A stretch of DNA of 64,000 bases. It comes from Actinocatenispora sera. Lineage in GTDB: Bacteria; Actinomycetota; Actinomycetes; Mycobacteriales; Micromonosporaceae. The notes under the pieces were generated by a model. It saw only the letters and a list, made by a program, of their open reading frames with translations. It was not told the origin of the DNA and made no database searches. The stretch is from assembly GCF_018324685.1 (NCBI RefSeq), contig NZ_AP023354.1:1674001-1738000 (forward strand), written 5' to 3'. Shown here piece by piece: positions 23,820 through 32,943 of this stretch (its first letter is position 1; each line of letters opens with the position of its first letter). The position numbers were made by a program, and so were the translations under genes.

Positions 23820-26288
23820 TCAGCCGGCGTTGGCGGGGTGCCAGGCCTCGGCGTCGGTGAAGACCGCGGTGGCGTTCCGGTCGGGGGCGTACACGCCGAG
23901 ATCGAGCCGGCCGGTGGTGATCCTGTCGTCTTCGACCGGACCGCCGAGCCGCTTCCCGTTCGCGTACACGGTGATCTTGTCGTCGATGGCCAGCACGCCG
24001 ACCGTGACCGGGCGGCCGGTCGCGGAGGTGGACAGCGGCCAGCCGGGGTGCAGCGCGGTGCCGTCCGACGGGTCGGTGTCCGCGACCAGGTGCAACGTGA
24101 TCGAGTCCGGGCACACCTCGACGAAGTAGCCGTGCAGGTCGCCGGTGCGCAGCCAGATCCCGGCGCAGCCGGCCCGCACCCGTACCGTGGCGGTCAGCGC
24201 GACGTTCCGGTAGTGGGTCTGCGCGCCGCCGCAGCTGAACATGCCCGTTGCGGTGGTGCGGGTGCGGGTGGCGGTCAGCTCGCCGCCGTCGAGCCGGCAG
24301 GAGCCGGACGTGCCGGGGTTGTCGTGCCAGCCGTTGCGCGCGTCGAGCGAGCGCACGGCCACCTGCCAGCCCGCCGGTACGAACCCGGGTCGCCCATCGC
24401 CTGCCGACGGCGCCGACGTGGGGCCGCCGGCACCACCGCCGTCGCCCGCCGCGGTGACGCGCTGGAAGCCGTACCAGGCGGCGAGCCCGCCGCCGGCCAG
24501 CAGCAGCACCAGAACCCCGGCCAGGACGGCCTGGCGGGTCCGGCCGCGCCTGCTCCGGTACGCCCGCCCGGCGGCACCGTTCGCCGACCGTCCGGTGGAT
24601 CCCGGCGCGGTCGGTGTCCGCCGGGTCGCCGCCGACTTCGGTGTACCCGCCCGGTCACCGCCGGCCGAACCACGCCGCGGCGCCGAAACCGGAAGTTGCG
24701 CCACCGGCGACTGCGGCGACTGCGGCGCCACGGGGCGCGCCGACGCCTGCTGCACCGATACCTGCTGCGGCGACGCCGGCACCACGGAGCGCGCGGCCGG
24801 CTGCGACGTCACGGGATGCGCCGGTGCCGGCCGCGGCGCCACCGGGTTCGGTGCCGCGGGCTGGGCGGACGCGTGCGGCACGACGGGGTACCCCGCGGGC
24901 TGCGGCGCCGCGATCGGGCTCGGCTGTTGCGCTGCTGCGGGATACGGCGGCGGGGGGACAGGGGACTGCGGCGCCGCCGGGATCGGTTGCCCGGCCAGTG
25001 CCTGCCCAGCGGCCGGCGACGACACCGCGGCGCCGGCCGGGGACCAGTCCGCGGCGCCGGCCGGCGCCGGAACCGCGGGCCCGACCGGCGACGGAATCGC
25101 CGCGCCGGCCGGGGGCCAGGTCGCGGCGGCGGCCGGGGGCCGGACCATGGCGTTCCGCCCGACGCCCAGCTCGGCCGCGCTGCCCAACGCCGGCAGGATC
25201 CGGGTCGCGCTCGCGCCGTCCGACTCGGGGCTGCGCAGGCTGCCCTCGGCGACGACCAGTTCCGGCTGCTCGATCGCGGTCGAGGCGATGCCGAGCCGGC
25301 GGTGCAGCGTCGAGGCAGCGAGCGGGAGCCGGCTGCCGCCGCCGACCAGGAACACCCCGGCAACCTGCTTGGTGGTCAGCTTCGCCGCCCGGATCACGTC
25401 GGCGGTGGCGGTCACGGTCTGCTCGACCAGCGGCAGCGCCAACCGTTCCAGCTCGTCGCGGGTCAGGTGCGCGTCGACCTCCAGCACCGGGACGGCGAGC
25501 TGCGCGGACGAGGACCGGGACAGCTGCTCCTTGCAGGCGCGGACATCCGTCCACAGCTGCTCGCGGGCCCGTCGGTCGGCGGTGGCCGCCGGGGCGGAGA
25601 GCCGTTGCCAGCCGGCCGGATCGTCCGGCCCGTACCGGGTGCCGAGCCAGTCGACGACGGCCGCGTCGATGTCCAGCCCACCCAGCTCCAGCCCGTCCAC
25701 CACGGCGGTGTCGAAGCCTCGTGTACCGCGCAGCACCGCGCTGGCGTCGAACGTGCCGGCGCCGAAGTCGTACACCACCACCGCCGAGCCGGCCGGGATC
25801 CGATGCCCCAGCACCTCGGTGAAGTAGCTGGCGGCGGCGACGGGCTCGGCCACCAGCCGGGGCCGGGGCAGCCCGGCGCGGTGCGCCGCCTGTACCAGCG
25901 CGTCCCGGCGCGGGCCGGCCCACGTCGCCGGATGGGTGAGGGTCAGCTCGCGCACCGCGGTGCCGTTGACCCGGGTCGCCTCGACCGCGACCCGGCGCAG
26001 CACGGCGGCGGTCAGGGCGATCGCGGTGATCTCCGTCCCGCCCAGCAGCACGGTGCCCTCGCCGATGTGCCGCTTGGGCGCGGGCTCGAACCGGGTCGGG
26101 TCGAGGCGGGCGGCGTGGATGGCGTCCCGGCCGGTGAGCAGCTGTCCGGAGGGCTCCAGGTAGACCGCGGAGGGCAGCAGCGGGGTGCCGTCGAACAGCA
26201 GCGGGCGCACCGAGCCGTCGGCGCGGCGCAGCACGCCAACCGTCGAGGAGGTGCCGAAGTCGATACCCAGCGCCGGACCGGAAGCCAT
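23820..26288 (-). CDS. Membrane-anchored Hsp70-family ATPase with external jelly-roll domain
   Basis: An 822-residue fusion. Residues 1 to about 370 are an Hsp70/actin-like ATPase (GIDFGTSSTVGVL at 8-20, VYDFGAGTFDAS near 195, VFLVGGGSRLPL near 335). The Hsp70 substrate-binding domain is absent. A Pro/Ala/Gln-rich linker of about 190 residues follows, then one membrane helix (AVLAGVLVLLLAGGGLAAWY, about 580-600). A C-terminal domain of about 200 residues with paired Cys resembles concanavalin/DUF1080-like sugar-binding folds. The ATG at 26288 lies 7 nt after TAGACT. I infer that an outside signal is linked to a cytoplasmic ATPase. Confidence 0.85.
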   Translation of the reverse strand: MASGPALGIDFGTSSTVGVLRRADGSVRPLLFDGTPLLPSAVYLEPSGQLLTGRDAIHAARLDPTRFEPAPKRHIGEGTVLLGGTEITAIALTAAVLRRVAVEATRVNGTAVRELTLTHPATWAGPRRDALVQAAHRAGLPRPRLVAEPVAAASYFTEVLGHRIPAGSAVVVYDFGAGTFDASAVLRGTRGFDTAVVDGLELGGLDIDAAVVDWLGTRYGPDDPAGWQRLSAPAATADRRAREQLWTDVRACKEQLSRSSSAQLAVPVLEVDAHLTRDELERLALPLVEQTVTATADVIRAAKLTTKQVAGVFLVGGGSRLPLAASTLHRRLGIASTAIEQPELVVAEGSLRSPESDGASATRILPALGSAAELGVGRNAMVRPPAAAATWPPAGAAIPSPVGPAVPAPAGAADWSPAGAAVSSPAAGQALAGQPIPAAPQSPVPPPPYPAAAQQPSPIAAPQPAGYPVVPHASAQPAAPNPVAPRPAPAHPVTSQPAARSVVPASPQQVSVQQASARPVAPQSPQSPVAQLPVSAPRRGSAGGDRAGTPKSAATRRTPTAPGSTGRSANGAAGRAYRSRRGRTRQAVLAGVLVLLLAGGGLAAWYGFQRVTAAGDGGGAGGPTSAPSAGDGRPGFVPAGWQVAVRSLDARNGWHDNPGTSGSCRLDGGELTATRTRTTATGMFSCGGAQTHYRNVALTATVRVRAGCAGIWLRTGDLHGYFVEVCPDSITLHLVADTDPSDGTALHPGWPLSTSATGRPVTVGVLAIDDKITVYANGKRLGGPVEDDRITTGRLDLGVYAPDRNATAVFTDAEAWHPANAG

Positions 26289-26489
26289 GCACAGGAGTCT
26301 ATGTACCGGGACAACTCGGCCCCGGTGGCGGGGACGAGCGATGTGGACGGCTCGGCCAGGCTGTGGGGACAAACGACGTGCCGGCCACCGGAGATCCGGT
26401 GGCCGGCACAGGGTCGTACGCCGGGGCGTCCCGAGGTGGCGACGCGCCCTGGAACCGGGTCGGTGCCGTCGGCGCCGCCCGGAACGTGG

Positions 26490-27068
26490 TCAGCGCTTGC
26501 GCGGGGTGCGCTTCGCGGCCGACTTGGTGGCGGTCTTGCGGGCGGTGGTCTTCTTCGCCGCCGTGGTCTTCGCCGCCGTGGTCTTCTTCGCCGCGCTGGC
26601 GGTGGTCTTCTTGGCCGCCGTGGTCTTCTTCGCGGTGGTCTTCTTCGCGGTGGTCTTGGCCGGCGCGGTCTTCTTCGCGGCCGCGGTGGTCTTCTTCGCC
26701 GCGGTGGTGGTCTTCTTCGCCGGGGTGGCCTTGGCGGTCTTGGCCGCGGTGGCCGCCTTCTTCGCGGTGGTCTTCTTGGCCGCGGCGATCTTCTTCTTGC
26801 CGGTCACCACGTCCTTGAAGCCCTGCCCGGCGCGGAACGCCGGCACCGAGGTCTTCTTCACCTTGACGGTCTCGCCGGTCCGCGGGTTGCGCGCGGTGCG
26901 CGCCGCGCGGGCCCGCTTCTCGAAGACACCGAAGCCGGCCAGCGAGATCTTGCCGCCCTTGGCGACGGTGCGCTGGATCTCGTCCAGCACGGCCTCCAGC
27001 GCCGTGGTGGCGGTCTTCTTGTCGCCGAGCCGGGCTGCCAGGGCCTCGATCAGCTCTGCCTTGTTCAC
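26490..27068 (-). CDS. HU-type nucleoid protein with Lys/Ala-rich tail
   Basis: A 192-residue DNA-binding protein. Residues 1-90 are a standard HU domain ([40 protein letters not shown]). The remaining 100 residues are repeats of Ala-Lys-Lys-Thr-Thr, as in mycobacterial HupB and Streptomyces HupS, which bind DNA nonspecifically and compact the nucleoid. GTG at 27068 follows GAGGAGAC. Its gene is divergent from the DUF1697 gene. Confidence 0.96.
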   Translation of the reverse strand: MNKAELIEALAARLGDKKTATTALEAVLDEIQRTVAKGGKISLAGFGVFEKRARAARTARNPRTGETVKVKKTSVPAFRAGQGFKDVVTGKKKIAAAKKTTAKKAATAAKTAKATPAKKTTTAAKKTTAAAKKTAPAKTTAKKTTAKKTTAAKKTTASAAKKTTAAKTTAAKKTTARKTATKSAAKRTPRKR

Positions 27069-27224
27069 AACAGTCTCCTCAAGTCTTCGCGCGGATGCGC
27101 TGTACTTTCGCGAGCAAGTATGCATGCCACTATCCCACTGACCAAACAGGACAGCGCGAATACCCGCCCGTTCCGCAGGATTCAGCCGTTCGGCGGGCGG
27201 TACGGGGTCCGAAAGGAGACCGCC

Positions 27225-27755
27225 GTGGAACGACAACTGGCGCTGCTGCGCGGTGTCAATCTCGGTGCACACAACCGAGTCGGCATGGCCGAGTTGCGTG
27301 CGATGTTGGCCGAGCTTGGCTATGCGCGAATCAGCACCCACCTGCAAAGCGGCAACGCGGTGTTTTCCGCGGCCACGCCCGCAGACCGTACCGCAGCGCG
27401 AATCCGGGCCGCGATCGAGTCCGAGTTCGACCTCGACGTACCGGTGTTGGTGCGCACGGCGACGCAGCTTCGGGCGGTGGTCGAGGCCGACCCGTTCGGC
27501 TCGCTGGCCACCGACGAGTCCCGCTATCTGGTGCAGTTCCTCGACGTCGAACCGGATCCGGACCGGCTCGCCGGGCTGGACGAACGCTCCTACGAGCCGG
27601 AACGGTACGAGCTGATCGGCCGCGAGCTGTACCTGTGGCTGCCCGGCGGGGTGCACAAGTCCCGGCTGGAACCGGCGTTGCGTCGCCTCGTCGGCGTCGG
27701 TACCGCGCGAAACTGGCGCACCCTGCGCCGGTTGCTGGAGCTGATCGAAACCTGA
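27225..27755 (+). CDS. DUF1697 protein
   Basis: A 176-residue DUF1697 family protein: [20 protein letters not shown] at the start and [10 protein letters not shown] near 39-48 are the defining motifs, with the VHKSRL element near 145. The fold is known, but no reaction has been established to my knowledge. GTG at 27225 is preceded by AAAGGAG. A polymerase-domain gene begins 62 nt downstream. Confidence 0.9.
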   Translation: MERQLALLRGVNLGAHNRVGMAELRAMLAELGYARISTHLQSGNAVFSAATPADRTAARIRAAIESEFDLDVPVLVRTATQLRAVVEADPFGSLATDESRYLVQFLDVEPDPDRLAGLDERSYEPERYELIGRELYLWLPGGVHKSRLEPALRRLVGVGTARNWRTLRRLLELIET

Positions 27756-27817
27756 ACGCCGGCATCGGCCGGGCTCAATTCGCGCCGGGGTTGGGCAGCG
27801 CACCGTATCGTGGGTCC

Positions 27818-29158
27818 ATGCCCAGTCGACGGGAGATACTGGACGTTGCGGGGCGGGACGTCCCGATCACCAACCCGGACAAGGTCTTCTTCCCCTCGTC
27901 CGGCCGCACCAAACTCGATCTGGTGCGCTACTACCTTTCGGTGTCCGAGGGTGTGCTGCGCGCGGTCGGCGGCCGCCCGATGGCGCTCAAGCGGTACGTC
28001 AACGGGGTCGACGGGGAGGCGTTCTACCAGAAGCGCGCCCCGCAGAACCGGCCGCCGTGGGTCGAGACGGTGGAGCTGAAGTTCCCGTCCGGTCGCAGCG
28101 CGCACGAGATCGTGCTCACCGACGCCGCCCAGCTGGCCTGGGTGGTCAACCTCGGCTGCATCGACCTGCACCCGCATCCGGTGCGCGCCAGCGACCTCGA
28201 TCACCCCGACGAGTTACGGGTCGACCTCGATCCGGTGCCCGGTGTCGGCTGGCCGGAGATCCGCCAGGTGGCGCTGCTGATCCAGGAGGTGCTCGCCGAC
28301 GTCGGCCTCACCGGCTGGCCCAAGACGTCCGGCTCGCGCGGATTCCATGTGTACTGCCGGATCGAGCAGCGTTGGACCTTCACCGAGGTGCGCCGGGCCG
28401 CGGTGGCGCTGGCCCGGGAGGTGGAGCGGCGCGCGCCCGACCTCGCCACCAGCAAGTGGTGGAAGGAGGAGCGGCACGGCGTGTTCGTCGACTACAACCA
28501 GAACGCGAAGGACCGCACCACGGCCAGCGCCTGGTCTGTCCGGCCCACCCCGGACGCCCGGGTGTCCACCCCGCTGCGCTGGGACGAGGTGCCCGACTGC
28601 GACCCGGCCGCGTTCACCATCGACACCGTGCCCGACCGGTACGCGCAGCTCGGCGATCCGTGGCAGGACATCGACGCGTCCGCCGGCTCGCTGACCGGGC
28701 TGCTGGAGCTGGCCGAGCGGGACGCCGAGAACGGGCTGGGCGACGCGCCGTGGCCGCCGCACTTCGCCAAGCAGCGTGGCGAGCCCCGCCGGGTACAGCC
28801 GTCGAAGCGGCGGACCGACCCGGACCAGCCGGATGCCGGCGGGGACGGCGAGGCCGGCACCGTGCCGCCGCCGGCGCCGGGCAAGAGCAGCGGCCCGACC
28901 GGCCGGCGGCGCACCACCAAACCGCTGATCGAGATCGCCCGGGCGCGCACCAAGGACGAGGCGATGGCCGGGCTGGAGCGCTGGAAGCAGCGCCACCCGG
29001 GCGTCTGGCCGCACCTGGAACCGGCCGACGTGCTGGTCGACTCGATGCGCGGCCGCAGCAGCACCTGGACCCGGATCCGGCTCAATCTGCAGCACGTCCC
29101 GGCCGGCGAGCGCCCCGAGCAGGAGCCGCTGGAAGTCGACTACGACCCCTTCGGCTGA
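27818..29158 (+). CDS. LigD-type polymerase/primase-domain protein
   Basis: A 446-residue protein. Residues 1 to about 290 are the primase-polymerase domain of bacterial non-homologous end-joining (LigD PolDom): [10 protein letters not shown] holds the DxD metal site (about 131-140), [14 protein letters not shown] (about 169-182) the nucleotide-binding loop, and the [20 protein letters not shown] stretch the active-site tail. The C-terminal 150 residues are a basic, Pro-rich extension. No ligase, nuclease or Ku gene is in the window. The ATG at 27818 lies 6 nt after TATCGT. Confidence 0.92.
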   Translation: MPSRREILDVAGRDVPITNPDKVFFPSSGRTKLDLVRYYLSVSEGVLRAVGGRPMALKRYVNGVDGEAFYQKRAPQNRPPWVETVELKFPSGRSAHEIVLTDAAQLAWVVNLGCIDLHPHPVRASDLDHPDELRVDLDPVPGVGWPEIRQVALLIQEVLADVGLTGWPKTSGSRGFHVYCRIEQRWTFTEVRRAAVALAREVERRAPDLATSKWWKEERHGVFVDYNQNAKDRTTASAWSVRPTPDARVSTPLRWDEVPDCDPAAFTIDTVPDRYAQLGDPWQDIDASAGSLTGLLELAERDAENGLGDAPWPPHFAKQRGEPRRVQPSKRRTDPDQPDAGGDGEAGTVPPPAPGKSSGPTGRRRTTKPLIEIARARTKDEAMAGLERWKQRHPGVWPHLEPADVLVDSMRGRSSTWTRIRLNLQHVPAGERPEQEPLEVDYDPFG

Positions 29159-29265
29159 GCGGGCCGGACCGGACCGGCCGTGGCAACGACGGCGCCGTGC
29201 CCGGTGCCCGCCGGTCGGCCGGACCGGGCGTGTGGCGCGCCGCGGGCCACCGCTGGATCCCCGCC

Positions 29266-29381
29266 GACCGGCCAGCGGATCACCGTCGACCGGCCAGCAG
29301 ATCGCCGTCGACCGGCCAGCGGATCGCCGTCGACCGGCCAATGCCGGATCGCCGTTGACCCGCAGGCGCCGGATCGCCGTC
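29266..29381. repeat. 22-bp tandem repeat, five units
   Basis: GACCGGCCAGCGGATCGCCGTC-like units start at 29266, 29288 and 29310 (22 bp each), then 29332 and 29357 (25-bp variants carrying an extra triplet). The array fills most of the 284-nt gap between the polymerase gene and the MFS gene. No coding role is seen. Confidence 0.75.
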
Positions 29382-29400
29382 GCGGACGGCGAGGTCGGAT

Positions 29401-29420
29401 TACCGCCAGCATTGGCGGTA
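29401..29420. promoter_or_regulatory. 8-4-8 palindromic operator at the MFS promoter
   Basis: TACCGCCA-GCAT-TGGCGGTA is a perfect inverted repeat placed where a -35 box would lie, 10 nt before the -10 TAGCGT (29431-29436). It is a strong repressor-site candidate. No regulator gene is adjacent, so the cognate protein is unknown. Confidence 0.65.
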
Positions 29421-29442
29421 GCGGGGTTTCTAGCGTTGCGGC

Positions 29443-30642
29443 ATGACGCAGACGCTGACACCCGAACGGGCGACCGTACGCGCACCCGGCCTGGGCGCCG
29501 CGGCGCTCGGTGCGTCCACGCTCGCGGCCGCGGTGGCCACCGCGACGAGCTACGTCCTGCAACCCGAACTGGCCGACGTCGCGGCCGGGATCGGCTCGTC
29601 GGTGTCGACCGTCGGCATCCTCGCCGGCGTACCGATCGCCGGGTACCTGGCCGGATTGGTGCTGCTCGTGCCGCTGGCCGACCGGGTTCGCTCGAACCGG
29701 CTGGTTGCCGCGCAGCTGGCACTGCTCGCTGCCGGCCTCGCGGTGGCCGCCGCTGCGCCGAACCCGGTACTGCTCGGGCTCGGGCTGCTGATCGCGGGCG
29801 CCTGCGCGAGTACCGGCGCTCAGCTGAGCAGCCTGGCGGGCCGGTACTCCGTCGAGGCACGCCGGGGCCGCACCGTCGGTACGATCACGGCCGGCATCTC
29901 GGCCGGCATCGTGCTGGGCCGCATTCTCGGTGGTGCGCTGGCGGACCGGTTCGGCTGGCGGTGGATGCTGCTCGCCTTCGCCGCCGCGTGCGTGCTGCTG
30001 GGCCTCGCCGCGCTGCGCACCCTGCCGAACCGGCCGCTGCCGCCGACCCAGCCGTACGGCGCGGTCCTCGCGGCGCTGCCCCGGCTGGTGTGGCGGGATC
30101 GGGCGCTGCGGTTCGCGGCGCTGTCCGGCGCGCTGTGGTTCTCCGCGTTCAGCCTGATCTGGGTGGGGCTGTCGCTCGCGCTGGCCCGACCGCCGGTCTC
30201 GCTGCCGCCGCGCACCATCGGGCTCTACGCGCTGGCCGGGTTGCTCGGCATGGCTGCGACCCGGGTCGCCGGGCGGCTGGCGGACCGGTTCGGCTGGTCG
30301 CGGGTGGTGGTCTGCGGGCTGCTGCTCGCCGCCGCCTGCGCCGCGCTGATGGGCGTGAGCCTGACCCACCCGGTACCGCTGCTGGCGGCGCTGGCGCTGT
30401 TCGACGCGGGGCTGTTCTCCGCGCAGGTCGCGAACCAGTCCCGGGTGCTCGGCCTGGACCCGCGCCGGCCGGCGCAGCTCAACAGCGCGTACATGGCGGT
30501 GTACTTCGTGGGCGGCGCCACCGGTACCGCGGTCGGCGGGCTCGTCCTCGCGTGGGCGGGCTGGCCGGCTGTGGCGGCCCTCGCCGCCCTCGCCCTGGTG
30601 TCCGCGCTCGTCCTGGTGCGCCTCGGCGGTCGCCGACGCTGA
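29443..30642 (+). CDS. MFS transporter
   Basis: A 399-residue permease with twelve predicted helices, of the YnfM/arabinose-efflux-like branch. PLADRVRSNRLVAAQLALLA (about 77-96) is the loop 2-3 motif, and GGALADRFGWRWMLLAFA near 165 is a typical central-loop motif. The ATG at 29443 lies 6 nt after TAGCGT. A palindrome overlaps the -35 region. Substrate unknown. Confidence 0.9.
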   Translation: MTQTLTPERATVRAPGLGAAALGASTLAAAVATATSYVLQPELADVAAGIGSSVSTVGILAGVPIAGYLAGLVLLVPLADRVRSNRLVAAQLALLAAGLAVAAAAPNPVLLGLGLLIAGACASTGAQLSSLAGRYSVEARRGRTVGTITAGISAGIVLGRILGGALADRFGWRWMLLAFAAACVLLGLAALRTLPNRPLPPTQPYGAVLAALPRLVWRDRALRFAALSGALWFSAFSLIWVGLSLALARPPVSLPPRTIGLYALAGLLGMAATRVAGRLADRFGWSRVVVCGLLLAAACAALMGVSLTHPVPLLAALALFDAGLFSAQVANQSRVLGLDPRRPAQLNSAYMAVYFVGGATGTAVGGLVLAWAGWPAVAALAALALVSALVLVRLGGRRR

Positions 30643-30732
30643 CCGGGTGCCGGCACCCGACGATGCGACCCCCGGCCGAGCCGGCCGAGGGTCGCACGAC
30701 CCCGGCTGGGCCGGCCGAGGGTCGCGCGCTCG

Positions 30733-30933
30733 TGGGTACTGCCGGATCGCGGCGGGCTCTTCGAGGTAGAAGGCGCCGGCATCATGCTCGATGTACACCA
30801 CCCAGAGGTCTTCCCCGGACGGGCAACCCAGGATCTCGCCGCCGACCTCATCCACGCCGACCCAACCACCCCCACCACCCCCACCACCCCCACCACCCCC
30901 GCCACCCCGGTTGATCAAGGGATCCGGACACAT
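30733..30933 (-). pseudogene. Fragment with poly-Gly run, unidentified
   Basis: A minus-strand frame from ATG at 30933 encodes a 14-residue glycine run made by 9-bp repeats. It then reads WVGVDEVGGEILGCPSGEDL and WVVYIEHDAGAFYLEEPAAI, which looks like real protein. After about position 30733 it dissolves into Pro/Arg-rich low complexity with no proper end. It may be the surviving part of a small gene. I do not recognise the family. Confidence 0.35.
30865..30909. repeat. 9-bp microsatellite (ACCACCCCC)
   Basis: Four perfect ACCACCCCC units at 30865, 30874, 30883 and 30892 are followed by one variant (30901-30909). On the minus strand they encode the glycine run of the unidentified fragment. 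Confidence 0.85.
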
Positions 30934-30960
30934 CGTCGCTGGACACCGCGCACGAAGCCC

Positions 30961-31080
30961 TTGATCGACGCGCGGAGCCCTTGATCAACACACCGGGCCC
31001 TTGATCGGCGCACCGAGCCCTTGATCAACGCGCGGAGCCCTTGATCGGCGCACGGAGCCCTTGATCGACGGGGCGAGGGA
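30961..31080. repeat. 20-bp tandem array, six units
   Basis: Units start at 30961, 30981, 31001, 31021, 31041 and 31061, each exactly 20 bp: TTGATCRRCGCRCSGAGCCC with few changes, the last unit most degraded. A reverse-oriented TTGATCAAGGG lies just before at 30911. There are no unique spacers, so it is not a CRISPR array. The TTGATCA core also makes the inverted repeat at 7193-7250. Confidence 0.85.
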
Positions 31081-31207
31081 GGTGGACCGGGCACCGGTTC
31101 ATGCGGCCGAATGTCTCACCGGCCGCTCGGCTTCCTCGGACCGCGGGTCGAAGCCGAACGCACGGCGACGGGCCAGTGGCAACGCCGGATGGTGGCAGAA
31201 TCCCCGT

Positions 31208-31663
31208 ATGCCCGATCTCGTCGTCCGGCGGTACGAGGAGTCCGACGCCGATGCGGTGCTCGCGCTGGCGCCGCGGCTCACCGAGGGCGTCCCGCCGTGG
31301 CGCGATCCGGCGGCTGTCGAGCGGGCGGTGCGTGGCTGGGTCGCCGACGCGATCGCCGGTACCGAACCGGTCTGGGTCGCGGCCCTCGACGGGCGGGTGG
31401 TCGGATTCGTGCACGCCGGCGAGCACCGGCACTTCACCGGCGAGCGGGATGGGTACGTGGGGGAGCTGGTGGTCGCCGCCGACGCCGCCCGGGCCGGTGT
31501 CGGGCGGGCGCTGATGGACGCCGCGCACCGGTGGGCGGCCGACCGTGGCCTGCGCCGGTTGACGCTGGAGACCGGCGCCGCCAACGCCACCGCCCGCGCC
31601 TTCTACCGCTCGCTCGGTTACGCCGAGGAGGACGTCCGGCTCAGCCGCCCGCTCGATTCCTGA
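31208..31663 (+). CDS. GNAT family N-acetyltransferase
   Basis: A 151-residue GNAT protein with a complete core: GYVGELVVAADAARAGVGRA (about 82-101, CoA-binding motif A) and TGAANATARAFYRSLGY (about 121-137). The ATG at 31208 lies 6 nt after CAGAAT. Its 3' end (last codons plus about 50 bp) is duplicated immediately downstream (31696-31757), and its last 46 bp overlap the 3' end of the converging acyltransferase gene. Confidence 0.87.
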   Translation: MPDLVVRRYEESDADAVLALAPRLTEGVPPWRDPAAVERAVRGWVADAIAGTEPVWVAALDGRVVGFVHAGEHRHFTGERDGYVGELVVAADAARAGVGRALMDAAHRWAADRGLRRLTLETGAANATARAFYRSLGYAEEDVRLSRPLDS

Positions 31664-32943
31664 TCGCGCCGGGCCAGACCATCCCGCGCGGGTCCGCTCA
31701 GCCGCCCGCTCGACTCCTGACCGGCCCCGGGCCGGGCCGGACCATCCCGCGCGGGTCGGGCCGAGCTCCGCGACGGTGGGCGGTGGAAGAGGCGGCACAG
31801 GGCCACCAGGGTGGCAACGAACACCGGCAGCCACCACAGCCGGTGCACCACCCAGGATCCGGTCGGCCGGTCGAGCAGGCCGGGCAGTGGTCCCAGCGGT
31901 ACCGCCGCGAACGTGACCAACAGCAGTGCGCTCTGGTGCCAGCAGTACACGGTCAGCGCGGCGCGGTTGAGCCCGGCGACCGGCGCCCACGCCGCCGGTC
32001 GGGCGAGCAGCCGGGCAAGCCACGGCCGTACCAGCAGGAACAGGCCGAGTTGGGCGGCGGCGAGGGCGAGGGCGAACAGCGACGGCGGGTCGAGGTTGGA
32101 CCAGTGGTCGCCGGGCACGCCGACCGCGCTGGCCGGGTAGCCGAGCCGCAGCAACAGCGCGCCGCCGGCGACGCCGCCGGCGAGCAGCACCCCGCCGCCG
32201 CGCCGGGACAGCCGACCCTGCGCCAGCGCGATGCCGAACAGGTACGGGGCCGACCAGGCGATCGGCGTCGCGACCGGCGCCACCCAGGCCGGCAGGCCGC
32301 CGCCGCGCGCCGCGTCGACGGCCGCGACCGCGAGCACCGCGGGTAGCGCCGACCAGAGCCCCCAGCGGCACACCAGCCGGCGCAGCGGCGGCGCGGCCGC
32401 GGCGAGTACCAGGTAGACGACGAGGAACCAGAGCGGGTGCGTGACCAGCGACACGACCAGGTGGCGGGTGGTCGCCGGTGCACCGGCCAGGTCCAGTACC
32501 AGCAGTCCCGGCAGCCACACGGCGGCGAGCACCAGCACCGGCACCCCCAGCCGTACCACCGAGGGCCGGGCCAGCCATCGCAGCACGGCGCGACCGTCCG
32601 CACGGACGTTACCGTGGCCGGTGGCTTCCCGTGGTCGGGCGGCGGCGTAGCCGGCGGCGACGAAGAACAACCCCAGCGTCTCGAACAGCCAGCTGACCGG
32701 CGCCAATGCCGGCAACGTCGACAGTGGACTCGCGCCGTGCAGCGCGGCTGGCCGGTCGGGATCGGTGACGGTCGCGGACACCAGCCAGTGCCCGAGCACC
32801 ACGCCGGTGATCGCCGCGGCCCGCAGCGCATCGACGGTACGGTCCCGCCCGCCCGGCGTGGCCTCGGTGACCCGTTCCGCCCAGAGCCGGTACCGCGACG
32901 GCGCTCGGCCGCGGAGCCGGGCGTCGACCGGTGCGGCGGTCAT
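31618..32943 (-). CDS. Acyltransferase 3 family membrane protein
   Basis: A 441-residue integral membrane protein with about ten helices, of the acyltransferase_3 family that moves acyl groups onto sugars or other surface molecules. RDRTVDALRAAAITGVVLGH near 34-53 contains the usual conserved Arg and His. The last 45 residues are repeated QESSGRLS/PARDG low complexity, generated by the duplicated DNA of the neighbouring GNAT 3' end. ATG at 32943 overlaps the stop of the hydrolase gene. It is the last gene of a four-gene operon starting at 35931. Confidence 0.85.
   Translation of the reverse strand: MTAAPVDARLRGRAPSRYRLWAERVTEATPGGRDRTVDALRAAAITGVVLGHWLVSATVTDPDRPAALHGASPLSTLPALAPVSWLFETLGLFFVAAGYAAARPREATGHGNVRADGRAVLRWLARPSVVRLGVPVLVLAAVWLPGLLVLDLAGAPATTRHLVVSLVTHPLWFLVVYLVLAAAAPPLRRLVCRWGLWSALPAVLAVAAVDAARGGGLPAWVAPVATPIAWSAPYLFGIALAQGRLSRRGGGVLLAGGVAGGALLLRLGYPASAVGVPGDHWSNLDPPSLFALALAAAQLGLFLLVRPWLARLLARPAAWAPVAGLNRAALTVYCWHQSALLLVTFAAVPLGPLPGLLDRPTGSWVVHRLWWLPVFVATLVALCRLFHRPPSRSSARPARDGPARPGAGQESSGRLSGPARDGLARRDQESSGRLSRTSSSA
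31639..31757. repeat. Tandem duplication of a gene 3' end
   Basis: GCTCAGCCGCCCGCTCGAYTCCTGA starts at 31639 and again at 31696. Similarity continues through ACCATCCCGCGCGGGTC in both copies. The first copy holds the end and stop of the GNAT gene. The unit is 57 bp with small differences. Confidence 0.75.

Noticed and set aside
23838-27755. Open frame of about 1305 codons on the plus strand
   Set aside because: It lies antisense to the Hsp70 and HU genes and gives Arg/Gly-rich nonsense; only its end coincides with the DUF1697 gene.
30961-31080. CRISPR-like array
   Set aside because: Units are directly contiguous with no spacers and no cas genes; it is a plain tandem repeat.
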